Positions 29,684-38,902 of a DNA stretch of 64,000 nucleotides are shown here, one piece after another (position 1 is the first letter of the stretch; every line of letters begins with the position of its first letter). The notes below the pieces were generated by a model that ran no database searches, was not told the DNA's origin, and saw nothing but the letters and a program-made list of their open reading frames with translations. Made by a program: the position numbers and the translations under genes. Where the stretch lies: contig NW_015961948.1 of assembly GCF_000497045.1 (NCBI RefSeq), forward strand, positions 372,001 to 436,000, given 5' to 3'. This DNA is from Kalmanozyma brasiliensis GHG001. Taxonomy: Eukaryota; Basidiomycota; Ustilaginomycetes; Ustilaginales.

Positions 29684-30564
29684 TCAGCTCCTGGACAGGA
29701 ACACTTTCTTGTAACACAGCTGGTGAGGCGCACCATCTTCGTCGTACCTGTCGCCTACAGGGACGTACCCCAATCTAGAAGAAGGAATGGCAATTTTGTA
29801 TCAAGGCAAGGTGCAGGGACAGGTCAGCTCTCTTAGTCTCGAGTTCGTTTTGATGTACTTTCGATGTGGACGTACTTCTTGTAAAAGTCGATCACATAGA
29901 TCTGACTGCTGAGCTTGATGATGATGCTATCGAGTCTCTCCTCGTCCGCTGCTTCTGCTTCGTGTTCTGGGCCTTTGAGCGATGGTCTGGGCCCGAACGC
30001 TCCCTGCTTGGCCACCTCGTCACTGCTCAGCATCTGCACCAACCAAGCTTCCGCCTTTGTGACTAGCAAATTGCCTAAACCCTTCCCTCTGGCCTCCTTC
30101 ATCAGCGCCAGACGTCCCAGCTTGGCGCCGCCCATCTCGGGCATCTGCTCCTCGGTCTCCTTCTCCTCCGCTTTGGTCTGCGCTGGATCCCGCGCAGCAG
30201 ACGTCGGGTGCGGGTAGTGCGTCCAAGCGGCGCTGATGAAGTCGCTGGCGATCGCGGACTCGCTGCGACTGCCGCCGAGGGGGAACGACGAGGCATGGTC
30301 TGGTTCTGCTGGTGGCTCGTCTGGCTTCGGGATGGGTAGAGGGTACGGCAGCAGGCGAAGGGTGCCAATTGCAACGTCGGGTTTGTTCTTGCGGGTAAGA
30401 ACAAAGTGCGCTGCGAGCGGGTCGTACTGATCGATTTCGTCCGAGAGGTCGAAGCCCTGCTCGCGAACAAAGACCTCGATGCGCACGTCGCAGGCGCCGC
30501 GCAGCTGCGCACTGGATGTGCACAGCGTCACGCTGTATTCGTCGTCGTGTGTGGTGCTCGGCAT
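29684..30564 (-). CDS. GNAT-family N-acetyltransferase
   Basis: Two exons on the minus strand, 30564-29876 and 29774-29684; 259 aa. A simple open frame stops at 29833 after FYKKYV, but the 101-nt intron 29875-29775 (GTACGT...CTAG) joins FYKK to LGYVPVGDRYDEDGAPH, the standard end of a GNAT domain, so I take the spliced form. The acetyl-CoA loop is R159-GKGLG164 in EARGKGLG. The N-terminal VFVREQGF is like that of ElaA-type and yeast GNAT proteins. A disordered insert (75-145) splits the domain. The substrate is unknown. It is divergent from the tubulin cofactor gene across 275 bp. Confidence 0.88.
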
Positions 30565-30839
30565 GTTTGTTGGTGGTGTGAAGAGGTGGTGGAGGACGTG
30601 AGAGAAGGCTTCGCATGCTGGTCATGATACTTGTAGCCGGAGGCGAGCCTGAGTCATGCGCCTTTTGCAGATGTCACTTTGCGGAAAAAGTGCTGCATTG
30701 CCGGGGCTGCCAGAAGAAAGGCTCGAGCCACGCGTCAACGAAGACCAACACCTTTGCAGTCCAAAATTTAGAGCTCGACGATCTTCCTTTTCGTCATCCT
30801 TCTCCCTACCTACCTTGTCGCCGTCACTGCAGAGCAACA
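30565..30839. promoter_or_regulatory. Bidirectional promoter, GNAT / tubulin cofactor B
   Basis: 275 bp between ATG codons of two outward-facing genes. No TATA box seen. Confidence 0.5.
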
Positions 30840-31709
30840 ATGTCGGTGGTTAACGTCTTTATCCACGCGCCCTCGACGCTTGTCTCCGCCGAGCGTCGCA
30901 TCCCCTCCACTATCCGGCTGCACGACCTCAAGTACCGGCTCGAATCGATCGTTGGCGTCCCTCCCTCGAACCAGATCCTCGAGATCCACTCTGCGCGCAC
31001 CGACCATGAGCAGCAATCCACCCTCCCGGGTCCTTCGCCATTCGCCTCTTCCGTCCGCTCGACACTCCTCACCGCCATCCCGCAGAATTCTCCGTTCGAG
31101 GACCGAACACTAGAAGACCTTGGCGTGGTCGACGGTATGGCGCTCAAAATCCTCGATACTCGCCCCAAGGAGCTCATCCAGACCTACACAGACGAGAGCC
31201 TCGTCGAAAAATACGTCATGGACGACGACACGTACGCTGCGAGACGGGATACCGTGCTGGCGTTCAAGCAGCGGAACAAGCTCGGCAGGTTCGATCCGAG
31301 CAAGGATGGCACCTCGAGCACCGCATCCGTGGAAATCGACGTGCCCGAGGGGCTCGAGGCTGGGGCGAGGTGTCAGGTGGATCTCTCGGGCACCGGGACA
31401 AATCAGAGAAAGGGCACGGTGCGGTTCGTAGGCATGACACAGTTCGCAACAGGCACATGGGTGGGCGTCGAATACGACGAACCCGTGGGCAAGAATGACG
31501 GCTCGTAAGTACACCCCTTTGAAGCGACGGAGAGGCCATCGCTGACCCAAACTCCATCTCACTTTGGTATGCGCAGCGTGGCAGGCGAACGATATTTCAC
31601 ATGCAAACCCAACTTTGGCGGATTCGTACGGCCAGATAAGGTCCAGGCCGGCGACTTTCCAGCAGACGACTTTGATCTTGAGCTCGACGATGACGACGAG
31701 GAAATGTAG
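30840..31709 (+). CDS. Tubulin-folding cofactor B (Alp11-like)
   Basis: Two exons, 30840-31504 and 31577-31709, with a 72-nt intron (GTAAGT...GCAG); 265 aa. TBCB binds alpha-tubulin released from the chaperonin and passes it to cofactor E. An N-terminal ubiquitin-like domain (about 2-108) is followed by a linker helix (YVMDDDTYAARRDTVLAFK) and a CAP-Gly domain (172-248) with GTVRFVGMTQFATGTWVGVE-type strands and the GKNDGSVAGERYF loop. The intron splits this GKNDGS loop codon. The C-terminus DDDDEEM ends in the acidic-plus-Met tail that in animal TBCB docks on cofactor E. Length is as expected (about 245-265). Confidence 0.93.
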
Positions 31710-32556
31710 AACCAGCACCACACGGGAAGACGAAGCGTGTGCGATCACAAAGCAGCGTAGATTGCAGATCGGAACAGCACCGTGAGGCGCATTGATGACA
31801 TGTACATCTTTTGAGGTTTTCGACGGTCAACGAGCACTTACAGAGACGTGGGAGCAATTCGGCCCTTGCCAACGCGACGAAGCGACACGTCAGAAGAGCC
31901 GACTTGTTCGCAGGAAGCGATGCGAGCAGTCTGCAGAACGCAGTCAAGAAGGGAAAGGGAGCAGGAAAGCAAGTGCAATAGTGGAAGGCACGGGAAAGGC
32001 AAGAAGAGAGATGTTGGTTGGTCGACTGCAGGTCATGAGAGCGCAAACGTCTGATCGGAACGGATCCCGCCCTCCAAAGCATTCGAGCAGACATACCCAT
32101 GATGGCTGATCGTGGCAGCAGTAGCTGTCAAGGGCGTCATTGTAGCCAGGCGGGCACACGCAGACGCCCATGATCTTATGTGCCTGTCTGTATGTCGAGA
32201 AAGACTTCTGCCGAGAGCGGAGACAAGCGGCTACCGAGGGCTGCAAAGAGTCGGTCGAGAGGGAAAAAGACGGAGGATGAGCCAGACGAGTCTGATGCAG
32301 GAAGGAAATGGAGCAAGTAGGGATTGCTGTTGAGAGTCTCGCTGAGCCTAGCGGCTTGACGCGATTTTGAAAGGCGCAAACGTGCTTGATGCCTTGAAGT
32401 AGGCTGGTTCTGGGAAGCAGCGTGGGCGTGCCACTAGTGGCATCTGTGAAGCCTGCTATCGCAAGGGAGATCGAGAGAAGATGATCGAAAGATGTGAGCG
32501 TCACCGAAGGAGCGAGAGCGTAATCGAGGCGTCTTTAAGGCGTAGGAGACCACGGC
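31710..32556. other. Convergent gap of 847 bp
   Basis: Between the TBCB stop and the RBM39-like stop. Open frames here show no domain. It should hold the two 3' UTRs; nothing else seen. Confidence 0.45.
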
Positions 32557-34607
32557 TCAACCCAGCTTGGCCTGCACGAAGGCGTCCGGAATGCTGTTGA
32601 CAGAAGTGAAGAGCGGAAAAGGAGAGGATAGTCAGCATGATGTCAAGCAAAGAAGCGTGTCGATTGCGGATGGACTTACTATTGCGCGCTGATGGGCTTG
32701 CCACCAAAGAATCGCCCGTTGAGGCCATCGAGTGCCTTTCTTGAACCATCGAGATTGGCGAAAGTGATGTAGATCTCGCCGGCCGAGTCCTTCTCGACGT
32801 GGATGCTGGAGACAGGTCCGTACTTGGCTTGACACTCGTCCTTGACGTCCTCGGCGAGATCCTTGTCCCAGTCAGGCTCAGTCTCTTCGGCCGGGTTGAA
32901 CATGTTCTTAAGGAGCAACGACGTCGAGGTCGATTCTGGGATGCCGGCTGGACGCTCCTGCGTCGTCGTCGCGGCTTCGGAGGCTGACGGAGATGGCTCG
33001 TTGTTGCGTGCGAGCTTCTCCATCAGAGCGGCTCGTCGCTCTGGGTTGAGACCGGCACCTCCGCCGTCGTCGAAGGCAGACGTGAGCTGCGGAAGGTGTC
33101 CGCCGCCTTCCGACTGGCCAGAACCATTCTGGTACGATGAGCCTCCGCCGCTTCCCTTGGCATTGACGTTGCCCACCCTGATAGCGCGTCCGGCCAGCTC
33201 GAACCCGTTCATCTGCTCAAGCGCCTTCTTGGCGTCTTCGGCTTGCTTGTATTGGATGAAGCAGAAACCTTTGCTCTTGCCCGTGCCCGGTTCGCGGTGC
33301 AAATCGACGTACTCGATCTCGCCGAAGGGTTCGAAGACGGCCTTGACGTTTTCGTCGGTAAGACTGAAGTGCAGGCTGCCGACGTACAGCCTTGCTTCGG
33401 TGTTGGGCATGCTGGGACCGGGACGAGGAGCTCGTGGTGCCGGAGCTGCGGCATTCAGGTGGATAGGTGCGCCAGCCATGTGATACTGCATAGGCAACGG
33501 AGCGTTCGCCAGAACATGAGGGTCGAGCTGGGTTGCTGCCACGGCGGGATGCGGCGCCATGCCATGACGCTGGGCCGCATCGCCGGCACCTTGCGAAGCA
33601 CCACCGTTGCGAGCAGCATCAGTCCTCTGCACAACAATGGGAATGCCAAAGACGATCTTGCCCGTCAAGTCCATCGCTTTCGGCACCAGCTCGCGAGCAG
33701 CAAACTCGACGTAACCGACACCTTTGCTTCGGTGCGTCATGCGGTCCATGACAATGCGCACATCTTGGACAGCGCCTTCGCCCAGGTGATCTTCGAAGAA
33801 TTCGCCCAGGTCGCGCTGACCCAGTCGAGCCGAGAGCTGACTGCAGAAGACGGAGCGCTCTTCATAGTCATCGATCTCCGGGCTGGGAGTGCGACGAGAT
33901 CGAGTCGAAACGGATGGACTATCGTAGTGACCGCCGCGACGTCTGGGTGGAGGGCGACGAGCGTCATCTTCGTAGCGGCTGCCTCGTCGGTGATGGCCGC
34001 GGTCGCCTGCGCGGTCGTAGCGTCGGTCATCGCGTCGGTCACCGTAGTAGGAATCGTATCGATCGCGGTCGGCACGGCTGGATGAAGGAGCAGGACTGGA
34101 GCGGTGGCTATCAATCGCTGCAGAGGCTTCCCTCCGGTCGCTTCGACGACGGCGTCGTTCTCGAGCGCGCTCCTCGGCGTCGTCGTCGTGGTGATCTCGG
34201 TCTCGTCGAGGAATGTCCTCGCCTCTGCGTCGCTTCCTGCGCTCTTCCGCCTCTTCATCCGCTCGTGACACGCTCTTCCTCGAATGGTGGCTGCGTCTGC
34301 TGTATGCGCTGTCCCTGCTGCGGCTACGACTACGTGCGGCGGATCGAGCTGGAGAAGATGCGCGCGAAGAAGCACTCGAAACGGAGGGTGAACGCTTTCG
34401 TCCCCTCGAGCTGTCCCCATTGACGCCGCCAGAACGAGAGGCTTGAGCTCGTTTGCGCAGCTGTTCTGCCAGCTCCTTCTCCCTGGACCGGGGTCCTTGA
34501 TCTTCGTGACTCGATCTGGGGGTGCTCCTTTCAGTCTCGACATCGGAGCTGCGAGATGGACGGCGCCCACCTCGTCGATTGCGTGCCTCCTCCAAGTCTG
34601 CGTACAT
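32557..34607 (-). CDS. RS-rich splicing factor with three RRMs (RBM39/Rsd1-like)
   Basis: Two exons on the minus strand, 34607-32680 and 32593-32557; 654 aa. The 86-nt intron 32679-32594 (GTAAGT...ACAG) is inferred: without it the frame ends ISAQ-stop, and with it the protein ends ISAQYIPDAFVQAKLG, which is the conserved end of the family. The N-terminal 250 residues are Arg/Ser/Asp-rich (RS domain). RRM1 is near 251-330, RRM2 near 405-482 (RLYVGSLHF, KGFCFIQY), and the last domain near 563-645 is a U2AF-homology motif (LLLKNMFNPAEE...FFGGKPISAQY). RBM39 proteins work with U2AF and SF1 in 3' splice-site choice. The terminal exon codes for only 12 residues, an unusually short last exon. Confidence 0.93.
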
Positions 34608-34963
34608 CGCGGTGGCTGTCCGTCTCCAAGACGGGCAAGAGAGTTGGCAAGGTGTGGGGGATAGGAATGTGGTGATGGTGACGACGGAAGATGGGTGCGC
34701 AGTCGTTTCATCGAATTTGACAATTCAAAGTGCGGGATTTCGACATCACGTGACTGCCAAATTTAGGCCATGAGAACGCGTTGTCGAGCGAGAGTGATAT
34801 GCAGGCCAATTGACCCTGCAGGTTTTCGAGGTTGGCAGAGCAAGCCGACCAACACTCGTGTGACCCAAGGGTCTGGTGGCTTCTTTACACCATCCACTGG
34901 CCTGAAAGATCGCGATGTCGAGCACATGATCTCTCCTTCAACCATAGACCAGCTCCAAGCGGA
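34608..34963. promoter_or_regulatory. Divergent promoter, splicing factor / WDR8
   Basis: 356 bp. A plus-strand frame is open from 34832 but its first codon is TTG, so the WDR8 start is placed at 34964. No TATA box. Confidence 0.45.
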
Positions 34964-36571
34964 ATGGATTTCACCGCCGCATACCGGCATGCCTCGTGGC
35001 GGTGCATCGCCTTCTCTCCAGGCTCGACTTTCCTCGCCTCGGTCACCGGCGAAGATGCATGCTCGATCGTCGTGAGAGCCAGCTCGACGCTGCAAGTCAT
35101 CCGCACATGGGCACTAGAGGCATCGATCAGCGCACTCGAATGGTCGCCCGATGGAGCGTTCCTGCTGGCAGCACATCCTGGTCAGAGGGAAGATGGCATT
35201 GTCTTCGTCGTGTCGCTCGACCCAGCTAAGGAAGCCAACGACGGCTCCGACTCGGGCTCAGGTTGGGTCGCTCGCATCTCGTCTGGCTCCGACGGTCTCT
35301 CTCACGCGACATGGGCGCCGCCTTCCGGTCCCAAGACACTCATTCTTTTCAGCCAGAACCATCTGCGAGCCTCGCTGTACAACCTCGTCGACCAACACAT
35401 CTCGGCTATCGAGGGGCCGAAGCACGATAAGATCGCCTGGGTCGCCAAGCAGCCCAATTACTTTGCAAGCATTCTCAAAGGGGCCGAGCGCGACTCTCTC
35501 TACGTGTTCTCGTGCCAAAGACTCTCACACAAGGATCTTCAGAGCTTCACAAACAAACCCAAGTCGGAAGAGATGTGGAAGGCGGAGCAAGGGTTCCATC
35601 TCGCCATGAACGACGCACATGACGTACTGTGGGCCCCGGATGGAAGCTGCTTGGCGGTGTGGGAAGGACCACTAGAGTACAAACTGCAGATTTACACGCC
35701 GCTTGGCGCACTCCGAGCCACGTTCCTCATCGAGCCCGATTCGGACACCAGCACGCCAGTCACACGAGCAGGAGCCCTGGTCGAGCCTCGACAACCATCG
35801 AAACGACGCACAGAAGCGGCTGATCTAGCCAGCGTCGTAGCGGGTGGCGGAAGCGGCATCCGCCAGGTCGAGTGGCATCCATCTTCGCTCTTCCTCGCGG
35901 TCGGTGGAGGAGACGAGAAGGTGCGGATCCTCGAGAGCTTAGAATGGGAGGAGGTGGCCTGTTTGGACCTTTCGAGCTCATCTATTCGTGCAAGCAGAGA
36001 AGCGCCATTTATGCCGTCGTATGGCCCACTCATCGCATGGCGAGAGCCACTCAGCTGGCTGGAAGAAACACGAGCACGCGGCATCGTCGGATTGGAACAG
36101 GCCAGCCTGCCCATTTCGCTGACGGCGTCCAAATCGGACACCCGCAAGCCAGGGTCGAGACAAGGCATCGCATGGATGGCCTGGAGTCCGCAAGGCAACT
36201 TGCTAGCGGCATTCAACGAGCGACTGCCGCACGCCGTGTGGATCTTTGCCCTCGCAGAGCCTGGCGAAGGCAGAATGCTTGTCGGATCGCCACGCCTTCT
36301 TGCGGTGCTGCAGCTCAACAGCGCGGCTCGAAAGGTCTGCTGGCGACCGGGTCACGTCGGCAAGCTCGGCGTTGTGTGCGACAATCGCGCCGTCTACACC
36401 TGGGAACTCATCCCATCGTCATCGAACGAGTACAGGCAGAGAGCGGAGGCGATCCCAATACCCAACGACGACCTCAAAGCGTCACAACTGCAATGGTCAC
36501 CGGATGGACAGAAGATCTTGCTCGCGTCCGACTCGCTCTTCTGCTGCGCCTTTGAGGCGGGCGAAGCGTGA
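34964..36571 (+). CDS. WDR8/WRAP73-like WD40 protein
   Basis: Intronless, 535 aa from the ATG at 34964 (MDFTAAYRHASWRC, which matches the family N-terminus MNFSE-type). WD40 repeats are readable: CIAFSPGSTFLAS, ALEWSPDGAFLLAA, VLWAPDGSCLAVWEGPLEYKLQIY, VEWHPSSLFLAVGGGDEKVRIL and WMAWSPQGNLLAAFNE. These blocks are those of WDR8. In fission yeast the homologue forms a complex with Msd1 and the kinesin-14 Pkl1 that anchors spindle microtubule minus ends at the pole; human WRAP73 does similar work at centrosomes. The same job in this fungus is inferred. A loop of about 50 residues (SDTSTPVTRAGALVEP) lies between blades. Convergent with the Elp6-like gene (87 bp gap). Confidence 0.88.
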   Translation: MDFTAAYRHASWRCIAFSPGSTFLASVTGEDACSIVVRASSTLQVIRTWALEASISALEWSPDGAFLLAAHPGQREDGIVFVVSLDPAKEANDGSDSGSGWVARISSGSDGLSHATWAPPSGPKTLILFSQNHLRASLYNLVDQHISAIEGPKHDKIAWVAKQPNYFASILKGAERDSLYVFSCQRLSHKDLQSFTNKPKSEEMWKAEQGFHLAMNDAHDVLWAPDGSCLAVWEGPLEYKLQIYTPLGALRATFLIEPDSDTSTPVTRAGALVEPRQPSKRRTEAADLASVVAGGGSGIRQVEWHPSSLFLAVGGGDEKVRILESLEWEEVACLDLSSSSIRASREAPFMPSYGPLIAWREPLSWLEETRARGIVGLEQASLPISLTASKSDTRKPGSRQGIAWMAWSPQGNLLAAFNERLPHAVWIFALAEPGEGRMLVGSPRLLAVLQLNSAARKVCWRPGHVGKLGVVCDNRAVYTWELIPSSSNEYRQRAEAIPIPNDDLKASQLQWSPDGQKILLASDSLFCCAFEAGEA

Positions 36572-36658
36572 ACCCTCGGACGTTGTTTCACTGTTCCGCA
36601 TGTAAAGTAGCAGCTGGCCTCAAGCTAATGTATTCGTATTGTGCTGATCTCGATGGCT

Positions 36659-37747
36659 TTACAAGAAGCCTCGACCTGTGCCTCGAGCCCAGACCTGGAC
36701 TCGACCCGTATTGGAGCCGACTGATGCACCGCCGAGTGCCGCGCTTTGTCCATCGGGTGCGATGCGATACAGCATAGCCTTGGCGCGGTTTGGACAGGGT
36801 GTTTCGATCGCGAACGCCTGCAATGGCGGCGTCGCTGTCGGCCCTTTAGCTGGAGGAGCACGATTCGATGCGGGCAGTGCACGCGCCAACGACGGCCGCA
36901 CCAGAGGATGGACCGTAATCTCGCCATCGCAGTCCCTCGCTCGTCCGCTCGCAAGCTCCTTGACTTCCACCCACACATCTGCTCTCTGCAGCACATTGTT
37001 GAACAAGCACTCGTCGACGGGATCCGAAGCGCCATTCTTGCTGCTCGAAGTCGCATCGGAGTGCATGAGGGTGATGACGCTTGCGTGATACTTCGTCGCA
37101 AGAGATGTCACCGAGCTGAGCCAGGTGGTCAGCAGCCGAGCAACGTCGATGGGCTGGCCGGAGGGGTCGTGAGGATCCAGGGACCATGCTAGAGCGGTCA
37201 GGTCATCGATCACTACCAAGCTCCGCGATGTCCAGTCTGCCTCCTGGTCCTCTGTCGGAGCTGCGTCCTGGAGCTGTTCAGCTATCCTGACGTACAGCTT
37301 GCGAAGCGCTTGTTCCGCCGCCGATCCTGCCTCCTGAACGTTCATCGCAGCGACGCCGCCTGCCAGACTTTCTTCCGCAGCACTGCTGTCGATCCAGCAG
37401 AACGCCCCATCTCGAATCTCTTCGTCGAGATGCACCGCCGACTTGCGAGTGATGTTCTTGAGATGCACGAGGCCGTCCGAGTTGCAGCCGAGCCAAATCA
37501 CCTTGGTATGAGCTTTTCTTTTTCCCTTGCGATCCGCGATGGCTGGAGGTAGCGTGGAGCGACTAGCTTTGTTGATGACATTCGCAGCTCTGAGAAAGTG
37601 TACGAGGACGAAGAGAGCTGGCGAGTCGATGGTGTCCGTGACGAGGATGTGCGACGAGCATGGTGGGATGGGCGTTCTTTGCTTTGTCGACGACGGGCCG
37701 GCGCCATTGTTGCTGGGGAAGGAGAGAAGCGTACCGAGATTCGGCAT
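36659..37747 (-). CDS. Elongator subunit Elp6-like
   Basis: Intronless, 362 aa from the ATG at 37747 (a longer open stretch to 37966 lacks a sensible start). Elp4, Elp5 and Elp6 form a RecA-like ring that binds tRNA in the Elongator complex, which modifies wobble uridines. The protein has the RecA-like pattern without a Walker A motif: SHILVTDTIDSPALFVLVHFLRAA, KVIWLGCNSDGLVHL, SLVVIDDLTALAW (a Walker-B-like strand) and ATKYHASVITLMHSD. That pattern, with the degenerate P-loop, is typical of Elp6. Human and yeast Elp6 are shorter (about 270), and the extra length here comes from Ser/Ala/Pro-rich loops. Elp5 is the main alternative. Assignment is by pattern only. Confidence 0.68.
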   Translation of the reverse strand: MPNLGTLLSFPSNNGAGPSSTKQRTPIPPCSSHILVTDTIDSPALFVLVHFLRAANVINKASRSTLPPAIADRKGKRKAHTKVIWLGCNSDGLVHLKNITRKSAVHLDEEIRDGAFCWIDSSAAEESLAGGVAAMNVQEAGSAAEQALRKLYVRIAEQLQDAAPTEDQEADWTSRSLVVIDDLTALAWSLDPHDPSGQPIDVARLLTTWLSSVTSLATKYHASVITLMHSDATSSSKNGASDPVDECLFNNVLQRADVWVEVKELASGRARDCDGEITVHPLVRPSLARALPASNRAPPAKGPTATPPLQAFAIETPCPNRAKAMLYRIAPDGQSAALGGASVGSNTGRVQVWARGTGRGFL

Positions 37748-38902
37748 TGTGAGAGCTCGATCGCCTGGTGCGCTGCGGAAGCCAGCTATGGAACTAAGCT
37801 GACGGTGTCGAAAGCACCTCTTCCATGTTCGCAAGAAGAACCTACACGTGTGAGCCAACGGTAAAAAGTTGTGGAGGGATCGTCCCGATTTCAAAGTTCG
37901 TACCCGATGAGCCAGAACTCCGCTCGTAAATAAATTTGGATAAATATATATGTTTTTGGCCTGCACGTGGACAAGCTTTGTCGCCGAAGGTCCAAGCCAA
38001 GGACGAACGTGGACAGCCTTGGTCCGACCAGCCCAAACGCTGACAGCTCGCCCCTATCTCAGCCTCCTGGTGGCGGTATCTTTTCAGTCACCTTGCACTG
38101 GCAGTCGAACAGTTGCGCATTGCAGCTCTATCGTCTTCTGACTAGACCAGTGGGCTCACTGCGATTGCCTGAGGTCGAGCGCACCATTCGATCCGCATCT
38201 CACCGGCAGAGCGCGGGGTGCAGGAAAACGCCGGCAATTGTGCATGGAAGGGGAGAACCCTGAACAGGTCGATTAGCGCCGCGCCTCTCTCTGCATGGCT
38301 GATCTTCGACGCTGCCGGCAGAAGTCAACGTTCTGCTGCTGCTCCACAAGCCTGCCGACTGCGACGTGGACAGTCCGACATGTCAACGTGCGCTCCTTTG
38401 GCCTCCTCAGATCTTGTCCTTGTGTGTCACTTTGCTCGACCATGCCGACGGGTCCTCGCCCTCGCTCGGCACCAGAATAGCTGCTGTGTCACGTTCGCTT
38501 GCTCGCAGCCCTTCTTTCCGAGTGTTGTTCTCCCTGACTGTGACTGCTGCTGGTGGGATTGTCTGCACTCATGCAGGGTCAGCCGTCGCATTCCGTCGTT
38601 GTCATCACAGAACGCCGATCCGGCCGTCGGAGGAGGTCAACAATGCGCCATGCACATAGCGATGCGCTTCCTCGTCTGACTGTTCGCGTAAACGCGAGCG
38701 TGTGAGCGTCTCTGCAGGTGTGTGACACTGTGCTGGAAGGCAGAGACGCAAACAGCAGCCTCAAGTGGCAACCTGCTCCATAAACCTCCTTTCCCTACAT
38801 AGCCGCTACTCCTCCGCTCACCACCACCTTCCTCACGACTCTCACGACATTGATACCCACCCTTTCGTCCCTCTGCGCCACCCCTGCAAGTCGAAAGGCA
38901 AC
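37748..38902. other. Gene-poor stretch of 1.15 kb
   Basis: Divergent upstream region of the Elp6-like and GT4 genes. An AT-rich element (AAATAAATTTGGATAAATATATATG) lies at 37926-37952. No convincing gene. Confidence 0.5.
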
